Shown: positions 45,799-55,917 of the stretch, piece by piece
How positions within the stretch are numbered: position 1 is the stretch's first letter
Layout: each line of letters opens with the position of its first letter
The notes under the pieces: generated by a model
Databases searched by the model: none
What the model was told of the DNA's origin: nothing
The model's input: only the letters and a program-made list of their open reading frames with translations
Origin: Plenodomus lindquistii
Taxonomy: Eukaryota > Ascomycota > Dothideomycetes > Pleosporales > Leptosphaeriaceae
Assembly (NCBI GenBank): GCA_025504975.1
Contig: JANUWI010000008.1
Span: forward strand, 310,001-374,000
DNA length: 64,000 nt
Direction of reading: 5' to 3'
Program-made: the position numbers and the translations under genes

Positions 45799-47222
45799 AT
45801 CATAAGGAGAGAGAGCGCGCAGAGTTGTGCACCCGTTAGCACACGTCTCCACAGCAATGTCGGATGGGCTGCTGGACGTGGAGTCGATGTTATTGGTAAA
45901 CAAGGATAAAGGGTATAGCTGGAGATGTGCCGAGGCAGCCTACTGCAGCTATCTATCCAATGTACGTGCCATGACTACTCTTAATTTTCATAACATGCCA
46001 TGGCCCACGACACAACAACAGCTGTCGCAACTGGGACATGGAGTCGACTTTGCGTTCACAACCATCGGGGGGTCAAACACAGCAAGTCACACGTCTGCAG
46101 ACAGAAACGCGGCCAAGGTGCCAAAAGAGCTCCTTGTACCTGTTGCGCCCCGGATCTTGGCACAAAGCTTAGTGGTGATCTCGGCTGCACCTAACGGAGA
46201 CGGGCATCCCACGCAAGACTGGCCGGGAATCTGAGCGCTAGAGCTATCTGCGTAGCGCGTGCGGTTGCGGGCTCTTGGCTGGGTGAGGCATTTCTCCCTT
46301 GAGCGGCCGCGATCCTCGTCACGCACACGGTCCTGTGGATGTTTTGGACTACCGAGTGGACTGGCGGCTGGCTCGGTCGGGGGGGTCCTCAGTCGCCCGC
46401 AGATAAGCCAGGCCGATGACATAACTCGTGCGAGCTGCTGGCCTGCGGGCTGCACAAGAACGGTTAATGAACAGGCATGGGTCCCTTGGTGGAGACGGAC
46501 AGTAGCGTCAGCGGCGGATCGTGCAGCACGCTCAACGCAAGTACTGCGGAGATAACAGTAGAGTAAGAAGGGTCCTAGCTGTAGCTGGGCGAAGGCGCGA
46601 AGCCAGGCGCGCGTCGCGATAGTTGGGCAATGGCCGTGAAACTGCCCAGGACTACATATAGAGTAGACTCTGGAGACGGGCGAGGGGGATTGTGGAGCAG
46701 CGCGAGTCTTGTCTTCTGGTGGACCGTGGACCCCCAACAAGCAATCAAGGGAATGAAACCCAAGGCTCTTGGAGTCGCCTGCACACTGCACAGACTGGCG
46801 AGAGCATGTCGACATGGACACGGTGCCGATCGATATGCGTGGGAGCAACGAGATGATGCATTCTGCGCCATTGGCTGGTTTCAGTAGTAGCTCTCCCACT
46901 AGCTAGCCTCCTCACCCTCGCGTTGCTGCACAGTGCACTAGGTCCCAGCCTCTTGACCTCTTTCTCACCCAGCTCTCCATCATTGTCAACCTGCATCTCC
47001 AACTCAGCAAGCACTCGATTGACCGCCGCAGAGCCCCGTCGCCTCACGTAAGTAGCTCTCCCCATTTTCATTGCACCCGCCACGCTGCCTCTGCGCACCG
47101 CCAAAAACCCCCATGTTCACGCTTGGAGCTTGCCCGGATCCTCCGCTGGCGCCCGGGGCAACAGGCCAAACAAAATGCCTCACTTTCCCATCTGCAGAAA
47201 TTTTCGGCGACCCGGCGCGCGC

Positions 47223-47229
47223 ATTTAAA
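47223..47229 (+). promoter_or_regulatory. TATA-like TTTAAAA box
   Basis: TTTAAAA lies about 240 bases upstream of the leader intron of the small membrane peptide gene and is followed by pyrimidine-rich sequence typical of fungal transcription starts. Confidence 0.35.
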
Positions 47230-47463
47230 AGCGGACTCTGGGGCCTCGTCTGTTCAAAAGGTCGACCTTGGATTGAACTTGCCTCTGCCCGTTGTCGACC
47301 TCTTGTTTATCCAGTCCAACCATCGCCGCCGCCGCTGCTCGCCGACCTTTCACCGTCGCGACTGTTCCTGTTGAGTTGATCCGATCGCGCTGACCAGCCA
47401 TCTTTCGCATCACCAGCTTCACGCATCCCGTCTATTGTTTGAGGACCGATTCAATTCGTAAAT

Positions 47464-47743
47464 GTAAGCTCCTTCCCGACCGTTACTGGAGCCATTGGGA
47501 CCCTTGCGCCATGCCGACGCGCCTCGTCGTGTCGTGGGCCCGACGGACTGAGAGATGCGACAAACGCTTGGCCGCCGACTTCTTTCATCACCAAGCTTCC
47601 TGGATGGATCAATGCGACTCCAACTACCGAGACATCGACTTCCGCATCGCGCTCCAGCTTCTCGACCTGTTGCATCAAGCCCACTGTCATGATTTGCTGT
47701 CACATTCTGAAGATACCCGTGTCTAACCTATCTCTTCCAACAG
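47464..47743 (+). other. proposed 5' UTR intron, 280 bp
   Basis: GTAAGC at 47464 pairs with a CTAACCTATCTCTTCCAACAG acceptor ending at 47743, only 15 bases before the start codon at 47759. The branch site, pyrimidine tract and acceptor are all strong. It is four to five times longer than the coding introns in this window. Confidence 0.6.
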
Positions 47744-47758
47744 AACCCAACAAATACA

Positions 47759-48015
47759 ATGGCCGCCATCAACATGTCCCTTGTCGCTCGCAGCGAGCAG
47801 GCTCTGCACCAGTTTGTCAAGCGCGACAACTGGGCCCAGCGTGAGCCTGGTGTCATTGTCGTCCTCGTCATTGTCTTCCTCGTCTCCATCCTGGTCATTG
47901 CCATGTTCATCAACAAGAGGGTACGCCATCTCCATTCCACCCGCTCATCAAAAACACCATCTAACGCACACAACAGAGGCAAGCCGCCAAGGCTGGCGTC
48001 ATCGTTTCCGAGTAA
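47759..48015 (+). CDS. small single-pass membrane protein, 66 residues
   Basis: Exons are 47759-47920 and 47977-48015 (56-bp intron, GTACGC donor, TCTAACG branch, AACAG), in phase 0. The N-terminal 30 residues are polar (SLVARSEQALHQFVKR, then DNWAQREPG). One membrane helix follows at about residues 31-50 (VIVVLVIVFLVSILVIAMF), and then a basic tail (INKRRQAAKAG), predicting a cytosolic C-terminus. Tail-anchored or single-pass proteins of this size are widely conserved in filamentous ascomycetes. I recall similar sequences, but none with a known function. An elaborate leader with its own intron suggests a genuinely expressed gene. Confidence 0.8.
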
Positions 48016-49352
48016 AGATACCCCGAGTCGCGTCAAGAGTAACGGCGAAGATGCATATGGACGAGTGTGTGCTCTTTGGAGTCTGTCGCATCAAAGGAGA
48101 GGAGAGACATCGCAGCATTCGTTTACTCGAATGTCGCGTGTCATGTCGTAGTATGTGTTGCATGGGATAAAGAGCTTGTGTATAATGCGTGTCAAACATT
48201 TACGATTGGGCATGAGTCGGATGGATATAGCACTCGTGTTTTCTTTTTGCTAGGATCGCGAGCGCTGTGGAAACAGAACTCCTTCAGTTCAAGGGGAGTT
48301 CTCGTTGGTAATAATGAAGCAGTCAGACATGTCAATGAGCATTCATTCACCATATATGAGTATCGCAATGTGCAGTTTGTTGGTTGCGACACTTTGCTGA
48401 CATCTTGGAGAGTTTTCGGGGTGCATAGCTCCTTCCTGCAGAGCTCCACCTCGCGCTTGCCTCATCTCGGACATTACCCTCTATCGTCCGAGCCTCTCAT
48501 CACAGCACCATCTTGCTCGTCCCTGCTCTGACAGCACTGTGGGCTTTGATCACCTCTGCATCGCCTTGCCTTCATACTTGTTCTCACATCAGGTTCACCA
48601 TGCGTCACCACAGCTCTTTGCACGATCGCTGCGCATCGGCACTGCCACCTTGGTCAAACACCGAGTAACGGCTTACACGCGGACAATCTCCCAATGCGAC
48701 TACATACGCGTCAACAGAGCGACCCTTCCGTCCACGCGATTCCTATTGGAAAAACCACATGACCCAGCAACTCACACCTGCAACGACCCTAACCATGCAT
48801 TCAGGACTATTGGAGTATGGTGAACCAATGCTTCGGTAGTCGTCTGCATTCCGACGGCGATCTTTTGCAACGGGTCCAACCGCCCTTGCCTATTTTGTAA
48901 CGCTTCCCAAGACACCGTTTCTCTGATAGCGGTATCTTAACTAAATCTCTCAAGGATTGGTATCTCGTTACCAGGACCAAAGCTGCGACTGCTCTATTGA
49001 TGCTTCTAGACTAGTCACAAACGCGCAGGCTTGCTACTACTCTAACTCAAAGGCTCATCACTTCCTTGACACCTCAGCAAACACCCCACACAGTCTATTC
49101 CACCGCAACTATCGCTAGGGAGTTGCCCGTAAACAAAGTATGCTGCTTCATATGAATCGATGAGGTACCGCACTGACGAGATCCAGACCCTGCCATCACT
49201 CGCTTTAGAGTGGTTCATCACTTGATGGAGAACCACTAACACGATCGCTACTTCACTTTACCGTGACACAATCCACTCGTTTCGTACTTGCAATCATCAC
49301 ACGCCACTCGTACTTTGAACATTTATATTGTTATCGCACTACCACAACCATC
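48016..49352. other. intergenic, no gene seen
   Basis: About 1.3 kb between two same-strand genes. Several ORFs of 60-150 codons are present in different frames, but none shows splice signals, coding composition or motifs. Confidence 0.45.
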
Positions 49353-50350
49353 ATGCTGTCGTTTCTTCAATATTGCGTCCTCAAGGCACGCTCCATCTTC
49401 AAATCTAAACCTAAGGTAAATTCGAGAGCAAATCTCACGGCAGACTTGACAGCAACCGAGCGGGTCAACCCATCTCCACACCTTGGCGGCCAAAGCGTCC
49501 AAGGCCTCGAGGTCGTGTATAGACTTACAGGTCCCGAACGTACCGGCGATGGCTTGTGGAAGTGTTGCATGGGGGGCCACGAGGTGAGCTTCCATCGACA
49601 TGTGGGCTAGACCACGCTGACTTACTACTCTGCGATGCGTAGCAAGAGCTTATACACTGGACCGGCACGCACCCATTCAAGCACCTCAAATGCCTACAAT
49701 GCGACCATGTGCTATGTCGATGGTGCGCTACCACCTCGGTCTTGACTCTACTGCCACACGACATGCCTCATCCCAAAATCGTTTTTACATTGAGAGACCA
49801 AACCGTGTATGGGCAGATCTGTCCAGACTGCGGCATGTCACACCTAGCCCGCCCCGTCACATCCCGCCAACACATCCTCAACGACCGCATCGTCTCTTTC
49901 AAAGGGACCAAGTGCCTTTGCGGGTTCATTTCCGATCACACCTGGCTACAGTTCAAAGTCGGATCCATTGATGACTACCGTCAAAACCCCAATGAAGCCT
50001 GGGCTCTCCTCACCGCGCAACGCGCCGAGCTTTCTGTCCTTTCGCGACGTACGAGTGCAGAAAGACACGCGCTGCGTTCGAAACGATCATCGATTGGCTT
50101 GCCTGCCTCGCGCACGGATAGTTGTACACAAGCTGCAACACCGCACTCGTCGATCTCTGATGGGTCGAAATCAAATGTCATTGAGGCTTCTGACGGAGCG
50201 GCTGCTAGGGCCTGGAGTTTGAGGGTGCACGAGGTGAATGAGGGTCAAGAGTCTGATGTATGGACACCGTTTGTGGAACCCACTTATGTTGTTGTTCCTG
50301 TTCCTGGGCTGGAGGTGCATATTGTAGTCGCAGAGGAAATGACTACTTGA
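49353..50350 (+). CDS. probable double zinc-ribbon protein
   Basis: Exons are 49353-49583 and 49643-50350 (59-bp intron, GTGAGC donor, phase 0), giving 312 residues. After about 70 residues without a known domain comes LWKCCMGGHE joined to QELIHWTG, then HPFKHLKCLQCDHVLCRWC, ICPDCGMSH, and CLCGFISDHTW. Paired CxxC knuckles fit the fungal double zinc-ribbon family, whose members often carry WKCCxCGHE at the first knuckle; here the expected second Cys is Gly. The C-terminal 110 residues are Ser/Arg-rich and then acidic. Proteins of this family are frequent in Pleosporales and of unknown role. They may bind RNA or protein through the ribbons. Confidence 0.78.
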
Positions 50351-50505
50351 CATAGAGGAGAGCTTTGGATGGAGGGGATGAGAAGTCAACTATGTTGAGG
50401 CTTTACGAGGGTGCAACGCAATGTGTGGGAGAGAAGTGTGAAGCAGGTCCACGGCATAGGTCCATCATGATAACATCCAGGACTTTAGTTTTCGTTACAT
50501 TCAAC

Positions 50506-51510
50506 TCATGATTGTAAACCCTCACTCCAGGCTCGTATCTCATCCCAGTCCCTCGCCCACACCATATTCACATTATCCCTCCCATCCATCTTCCCCCCTC
50601 CCTCCCCTAACCTCACACATTCAATCCCCAACCTCTCCAATGCATCCGCAAGTTCTCTCTGCGCCCTCCCCATCTCCTCATCTCTTATACAAATCCCCAA
50701 ATCCGCCGCGATCAACGCTTCAATATCCGTCCAGCTATCCCCTACATACACAATCATCCCCCCTTTACCAGAACCCTCCTCCTCATCCTCCCTCCTCAAC
50801 CGCTCGAGCTCTCTCACTTTATCCCCGCTCGATACAACCCTCTGTACTATACGCCCCGTCGACTGCGAATCCGGGCTTTCCTTACTCAAACCCTCCAATT
50901 CATTCGCTAGTATATCTTTCATTGAGAAAGGCGGGGAAGAAGGAAGACAAGCGTGGATAAACAGCGCACTCCAATTCACACTCAGGATTGTGATTTTCTC
51001 CCCACCCCTATCCCCATCCCGCTGCATCATCACAACCTCATAAAACGCTTCAAACCCCTTCCTCAATTCCACACCGCCCTCCTGCCGCGCTTTCCTTGCG
51101 CCAGAAAGTAGAGCGGTGTATGTCAAGCCGGTGAATATTCCGCTACTGGATACGCGGGTCAGACTTTTTTGCTCTACGGGTCGGAGGGTTTGGAGGAGGG
51201 CTTTTTCGCCGGGGAGGGTGGTTGGGAGGGTTGGGGCTAGGGCGGAGAGGGTAGAGGTGTAGTCGTGGAGGTAGGCGGTTGTGAGGGCGGACCAGGGGTT
51301 GGGGACGGGGAAGGAAGGGCTGTTGGAGGCGGAGATTGAGACGAGGGTTGTTAGGGTGTCGTGGGTGGTTATTGTGGAGTCGAAGTCGAGGATCCAGTGG
51401 ATTGGGGGTGGGGGTTTGAGAGGCATTTTGATTTTGAGATGAGATGGAGGGGAGTGGAGGAGCGATTTGGTCTTTGTTGTGTAGCGGATTGATTTGGGAA
51501 GGGCTTGCAT
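50506..51510 (-). CDS. HAD-superfamily hydrolase
   Basis: Single exon of 334 residues from the first ATG, or 306 from the ATG at 51426. The first 28 residues lack acidic residues, contain several Lys/Arg and Ser/Thr, and could be a mitochondrial presequence. If so, the protein exists in two locations. Motif I is WILDFDSTIT (nucleophile Asp and acid Asp, at residues 14 and 16 of the short form). Motif II lies near KITILSVNWS. The C-terminal VYVGDSWTDIEALIAADLGI has GDxxxD, which binds Mg2+. The layout resembles the phosphoserine-phosphatase-like group with a cap after motif I. The substrate is unknown. It is probably a small-molecule phosphatase. Confidence 0.85.
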   Translation of the reverse strand: MQALPKSIRYTTKTKSLLHSPPSHLKIKMPLKPPPPIHWILDFDSTITTHDTLTTLVSISASNSPSFPVPNPWSALTTAYLHDYTSTLSALAPTLPTTLPGEKALLQTLRPVEQKSLTRVSSSGIFTGLTYTALLSGARKARQEGGVELRKGFEAFYEVVMMQRDGDRGGEKITILSVNWSALFIHACLPSSPPFSMKDILANELEGLSKESPDSQSTGRIVQRVVSSGDKVRELERLRREDEEEGSGKGGMIVYVGDSWTDIEALIAADLGICIRDEEMGRAQRELADALERLGIECVRLGEGGGKMDGRDNVNMVWARDWDEIRAWSEGLQS

Positions 51511-52290
51511 TAGTATATGAGTAGGAGTGGCTTGCAGCCTTGTGGATTGTGAACTTGGATGTACTGGCTGTCAACAATACTGGGCGGGAGTATATTACAG
51601 TAAGAGAGTTGATGTTGGTACAGTGATCCACCATAAACGCTAGTGCGTTCGCCCACGGTTTACCCCAGACAAGTTCAATGTGCTACGAAAAGCAATATGG
51701 CAGCCCTACCGGTAGGCGCACCAACATGTGCAAGTGCTCTATTAAGGTTGCGTGCAGCGATGCTGTGATTGCTCGGAAAAATAGCGCGAGCGTCAAGAAG
51801 GGCAAGACGAAGAGACGCTGGTAACTCTACGCGACGACGCGACACGCGACTGACTGTGTTGCACAAACTGTGTCTCCCAAACACCATCCCACTTGCCATC
51901 AGTTTGTCGCGCCTTTGCGCCCTGCTTGTCGTTTGTGTCAACACTGCGGTTGCTTGCTCCGCCGGCCATCATGGGGCCAACGCCACGAGCCAATGGCGGC
52001 GGGGCTATATGTCTGGCCCGCCCTAAACCGAGAGGCCTGATCCTAATGGCAGGGCTACGCGAAACCAGCGATTGTTGTTACCAACATTCGACGTTAAGTG
52101 ATAAGAAAGGCGACTCACGGCACTTTGGACGCAACCAGGCAAGAAAATAAGAAGTCGCTGGTTCCCACGTTTTCCCTCCCAACAAAGAACATTTGCATTT
52201 CCCCTCCTTGGCCATATCTGCCCTACGTAACCTGTACCTGTTCCCTGTACCTGTATCCCATCGATAAGACAAACCACCACCACCACCACC
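51511..52290. other. divergent promoter, HAD hydrolase / ornithine aminotransferase
   Basis: About 780 bases without a supported gene. Near the right end are a tandem 11-bp repeat (listed separately) and the sequence (CAC)n that runs into the start codon at 52291. Confidence 0.5.
52231..52254 (+). repeat. tandem 11-bp direct repeat CCTGTACCTGT
   Basis: Two perfect copies (52231-52241 and 52244-52254) are separated by two bases. They lie in the likely 5' leader of the ornithine aminotransferase gene, about 50 bases upstream of the start codon. Confidence 0.8.
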
Positions 52291-53894
52291 ATGGCTCCAG
52301 GCGCAATCCAGAACGACACTGCGGCAGCGGCCAATGGCACCACGCTGAAGCCCACCGCGCGCTCGTTCCACCCCACGGGCACCCCAGACCCCTCAAAGTA
52401 CCATGCGGCGTCGTCAGACGATGCGATCCACGCTGAGGCCGAGTTCGCAGCGCACAACTACCACCCACTGCCAATTGGTGCGCAGCCTTTCGTCTCATGT
52501 CGCCTCAGACTGCTAACACGCCATAGTATTCTCGCGCGCAAGCGGATGCAGCGTTTGGGACCCTGAAGGCAAACACTACCTCGACTTCCTCTCGGCATAC
52601 AGCGCCGTGAACCAGGGCCACTGCCATCCCGAACTCGTCAAGGCTCTGACCGAGCAGGCGTCACGATTGACCCTCAGCAGCCGCGCATTCTACAACGATG
52701 TCTTCCCACGCTTTGCCGAGTATGCGACCAAGCTCTTCGGCTTTGACATGATCCTGCCGATGAACACAGGCGCCGAGGCGGTAGAGACGGCCGTCAAGGT
52801 TGCACGCAAGTGGGGATACAAGGTCAAGGGCATTCCCCAAAACGAGGCGCTGGTCTTCTCTGTCCAGGAGAACTTCCACGGCCGAACGGTTAGCAGCCCC
52901 TCTCAGCTTGGCCTGCAAAGCTAATGTAGTTCAGTTTGCTGCCATCACCATGTCCACCGACCCCGAGTCGAGAGACAACTACGGCCCATACCTCCCCGGT
53001 ATTGGAAGCAGCTGCCCTGCCACCGGCAAGCCCATCCGCTACAACAACGTCGACGACGTACGCGATGTCTTGGAGAAGCATGGAAAGAACACGGCTGCCT
53101 TCTTGGTAGAGCCCATTCAGGGCGAGGCTGGTATCGTGGTACCAGACGACAGCTACCTGCGCGAAGTGAGGGCGCTCTGCGACAAGCACAACGTTCTCCT
53201 CATCTGCGACGAGATCCAGACGGGCATCGCACGGACAGGAAAGATGCTCTGCCACGAGTGGAGTGGCATCAAACCTGATTTGGTTCTGTTGGGCAAGGCC
53301 ATCTCAGGTGGCATGTACCCCGTTTCGGCTGTTTTGGGCTCAAAGGAGGTCATGCTCACCATTGAGCCTGGCACACACGGCTCGACATACGGTGGCAACC
53401 CTCTTGGGTCTGCTGTTGCGATCCGCGCTCTTGAGTTGATCCAGGAAGAGAACATGGTTGAGCGCGCCGAGACCTTAGGCCAGAAGTTCCGTCAAGGACT
53501 CAAGGACATCAACAACCCAATGATCACAACTATCCGTGGCAAGGGTCTGTTGAACGCCATTGTCATCGACGAAAGCAAGACGAACGGCCACAGTGCATGG
53601 GATCTATGTATGCTCTGCAAAGAGAAGGGGTTACTGGTAGGAAGAGCCCTCAAGATTATGCACAAAAGAGACATTCAAGGTACTAACTCGGACGCACAGG
53701 CGAAACCCACTCACCAGAACATCATTCGTCTTGCACCTCCCCTAGTCATCACTGAGCAGGAGATTGAATCAGCTCTTTCCATCATCAAGGAGGCCATGGA
53801 GGAGCTACCGAATTTGAAGGGCGAGAAGGAGAAGAAGGTTCTGACATCTGCTGCTGGCTTGGAGAAGAACGTCCACATTGGTGTAGACAACTGA
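52291..53894 (+). CDS. OAT: ornithine aminotransferase
   Basis: Exons are 52291-52477, 52527-52888, 52935-53636 and 53700-53894, giving 481 residues. This PLP-dependent class III transaminase converts ornithine and 2-oxoglutarate to glutamate semialdehyde and glutamate, the arginine-catabolism step (yeast CAR2). Marks are WDPEGKHYLDFLSAYSAVN, MNTGAEAVETAVKVARKWGY, VQENFHGRT joined to FAAI, VEPIQGEAGI, LICDEIQTGIARTG, and the PLP lysine in LLGKAISGGMYPV. The THGSTYGGNPLG loop is typical. It is cytosolic in fungi, with no mitochondrial presequence visible. Intron 3 (63 bp, TACTAAC branch) has no stop in frame. The ATG follows a run of CAC repeats. Confidence 0.95.
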
Positions 53895-55917
53895 TGTGGC
53901 TGGCGGACTGACTACCTACGATACCCCCTGGAAGACATGGTAGTGTCTTCGAACTGCTACTGCAGTTCTGGTTTATTATTCGCGCATTATTGGGTTTTGC
54001 ATAAACAAGGTCATGCATCTAGAACGGTCCCCTGGGCGCTCTCAATCCTCGCTTTGAGAGGCTCTGGGTCGATTGGGACAAAACGCCTATGGAAAAAAAA
54101 GTCTTGTAGCAAGATTAATGCTTATGCATTTGTTGCGCCTATACCAGAATTTCTATTTCTGGGGACCTGTGAGACTCGTGATATCTTATTGAAATCTACG
54201 GGTTGCCCAGGTCCTTGACATCTGCTTGAACGTTGTGCTGGACTGAATGCGAACCGTAAGCCGAGTGAGTAATCCGAACTCTCCTCCGGCACAACGAGTG
54301 AGTGTGGCTTTTTGCAATTCAACGCACGCAACATATCTCAGTACAGTACCCGACACGTCACATTACCCAGATCATCATCCAAATAGCCACCCGCCAATTC
54401 ACAAACCCCAGATCTCCCCGTGAATCTCTAGACGTCTACAACATCGTTCCCCAGACCCACAACTTTTCTCGGTCAAATAAAGAACAAACTCAAGTCTCAC
54501 CCAAAACAAGATCATTGACGGCCCGAATGCACAAAGATTAATCCAACGACATGTCTTTGGTCTCACGATGCATACACATGGATGTTTTTTGATGGTGTGT
54601 AGTAGTTAGTGTACGTACCGTAGTGTACCCTTTTATTTTTGGGAGCTAACGTGTCGGTTGTGGTTAGAGTACCTAGGTAGGCATGCGGAGTATCTAACTA
54701 CCCGATTGTGCAGACCAATAGACTCATGACGGAACAAAGGTCATGCCGCTGACTGAATTGCTCAACAAAGTCTATTCGAGGCGCTCGCTTGCTTGTCTGG
54801 TTACTTGTAACTAGATAGCGAGATGGTGGGTGACGAACGATGCGTAATCCAGTGATGAGTAATACGAGTACGGAGTTGAGTGCAAATACGCACGAAATGG
54901 AGCTCGCGAAAGATGATGCCGAGGAAGTTGGCGAATTGGATTGGACTGGATTGTACACAGAGAGAAAAGGGGTTTCAGGCAACAGTGAGGGAAGGATGTT
55001 GTACTCACTAACATCTGACATCGGCCTTAACGCATGCATTACATGTACTTGGACTTTGGAGTTCGGTTTCTACAATGACAGGACCAGATTGATGAGGCGG
55101 CAGCAGCCGTCGCATGCATGCCAGACACACGTCAATCAATCAGGGCGCCACACCTGTCCAGGTAATCTAGCGAAATGGCCACAGTTCGACGGGTGCGAGT
55201 AATTGGTAAGTCGGCAACAAGAAAAAAAAACAAGCTTCTGGCCCCACATGCCCCCGATCCATGATTAGTGTCCTGCCGGTCTTGGACATCGCTTGTAAAC
55301 GTAACGGTGATGAACGGTGAGGGGAAGGACCGTGGAACTTCAGTTTATTCGACTGTGAAATTCTGAAAGCTGCTAGAGCCGTGAGTCATGCCTGTCAGCG
55401 AGTTATGCACATGACGGCTTACACGAGAGTCCGTCACCCTTTGCCCTCGCGAAAACGGAACCATAGTCCGAAGGCAAAGTCGAACTCGGATCGTCGGGGC
55501 ATGCAACGACCCGATGGCGTTGAAATCATCTCTAATGCAGCAAACCCCAGGTTGTAGCATCGGATTGCGCTGCCGCTCATTGGTCTGATTTTATCTCCGT
55601 TTAGAGCCATTATGCACGCTAGCTGATGGCTCATGGGGGACTGATTTCATGACTACATACGCTTCGTCCCTGTCACCTTTAAAGTGTTTCCGGTCTTTCT
55701 TTGCCATGACATATGTGTCCGATGTGCTGTTCGATGTGGCGGTGATCTTTTGAACCTGCCCACCCTACCTACCACTTACTTCGCAGTGATTGTTTTTCAC
55801 GCGCAAACAAAGCAACGAGACTGCGCATTCCACGCCGCGCAGATTTAGGTGTTGCTTTCGTTTTCGTTTTGCCAACCCTCGGCATCCACATCCTGACGAC
55901 GTGCCCTCACAAAGCCG
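53895..55917. other. long intergenic region, no gene seen
   Basis: About 2 kb upstream of the ABC transporter. Candidate ORFs around 54698-55202 overlap on opposite strands and neither is convincing. The last 150 bases are a C/T-rich leader with short upstream ORFs. Confidence 0.45.

Larger units (their letters stand above)
45799..47758. other. long intergenic region and 5' leader of the 66-residue membrane peptide gene
   Basis: About 2 kb with no supported coding gene. A GC-rich 270-codon ORF on the minus strand (46087-46899) has no coding character. From about 47223 a TTTAAAA box is followed by C/T-rich transcript-like sequence and a 5' leader intron (listed separately). Confidence 0.5.

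Noticed and set aside
46087..46899. 270-codon ORF on the minus strand between ATG5 and the small membrane peptide gene
   Set aside because: It is GC-rich, Arg/Ser/Cys-heavy and without domain-like order. Competing ORFs overlap it on the other strand and there is no promoter or splice support.
54698..55202. Overlapping ORFs of 113 (-) and 120 (+) codons upstream of the ABC transporter
   Set aside because: They occupy the same DNA on opposite strands. Neither has splice signals or recognisable motifs, though the minus one has a hydrophobic stretch.
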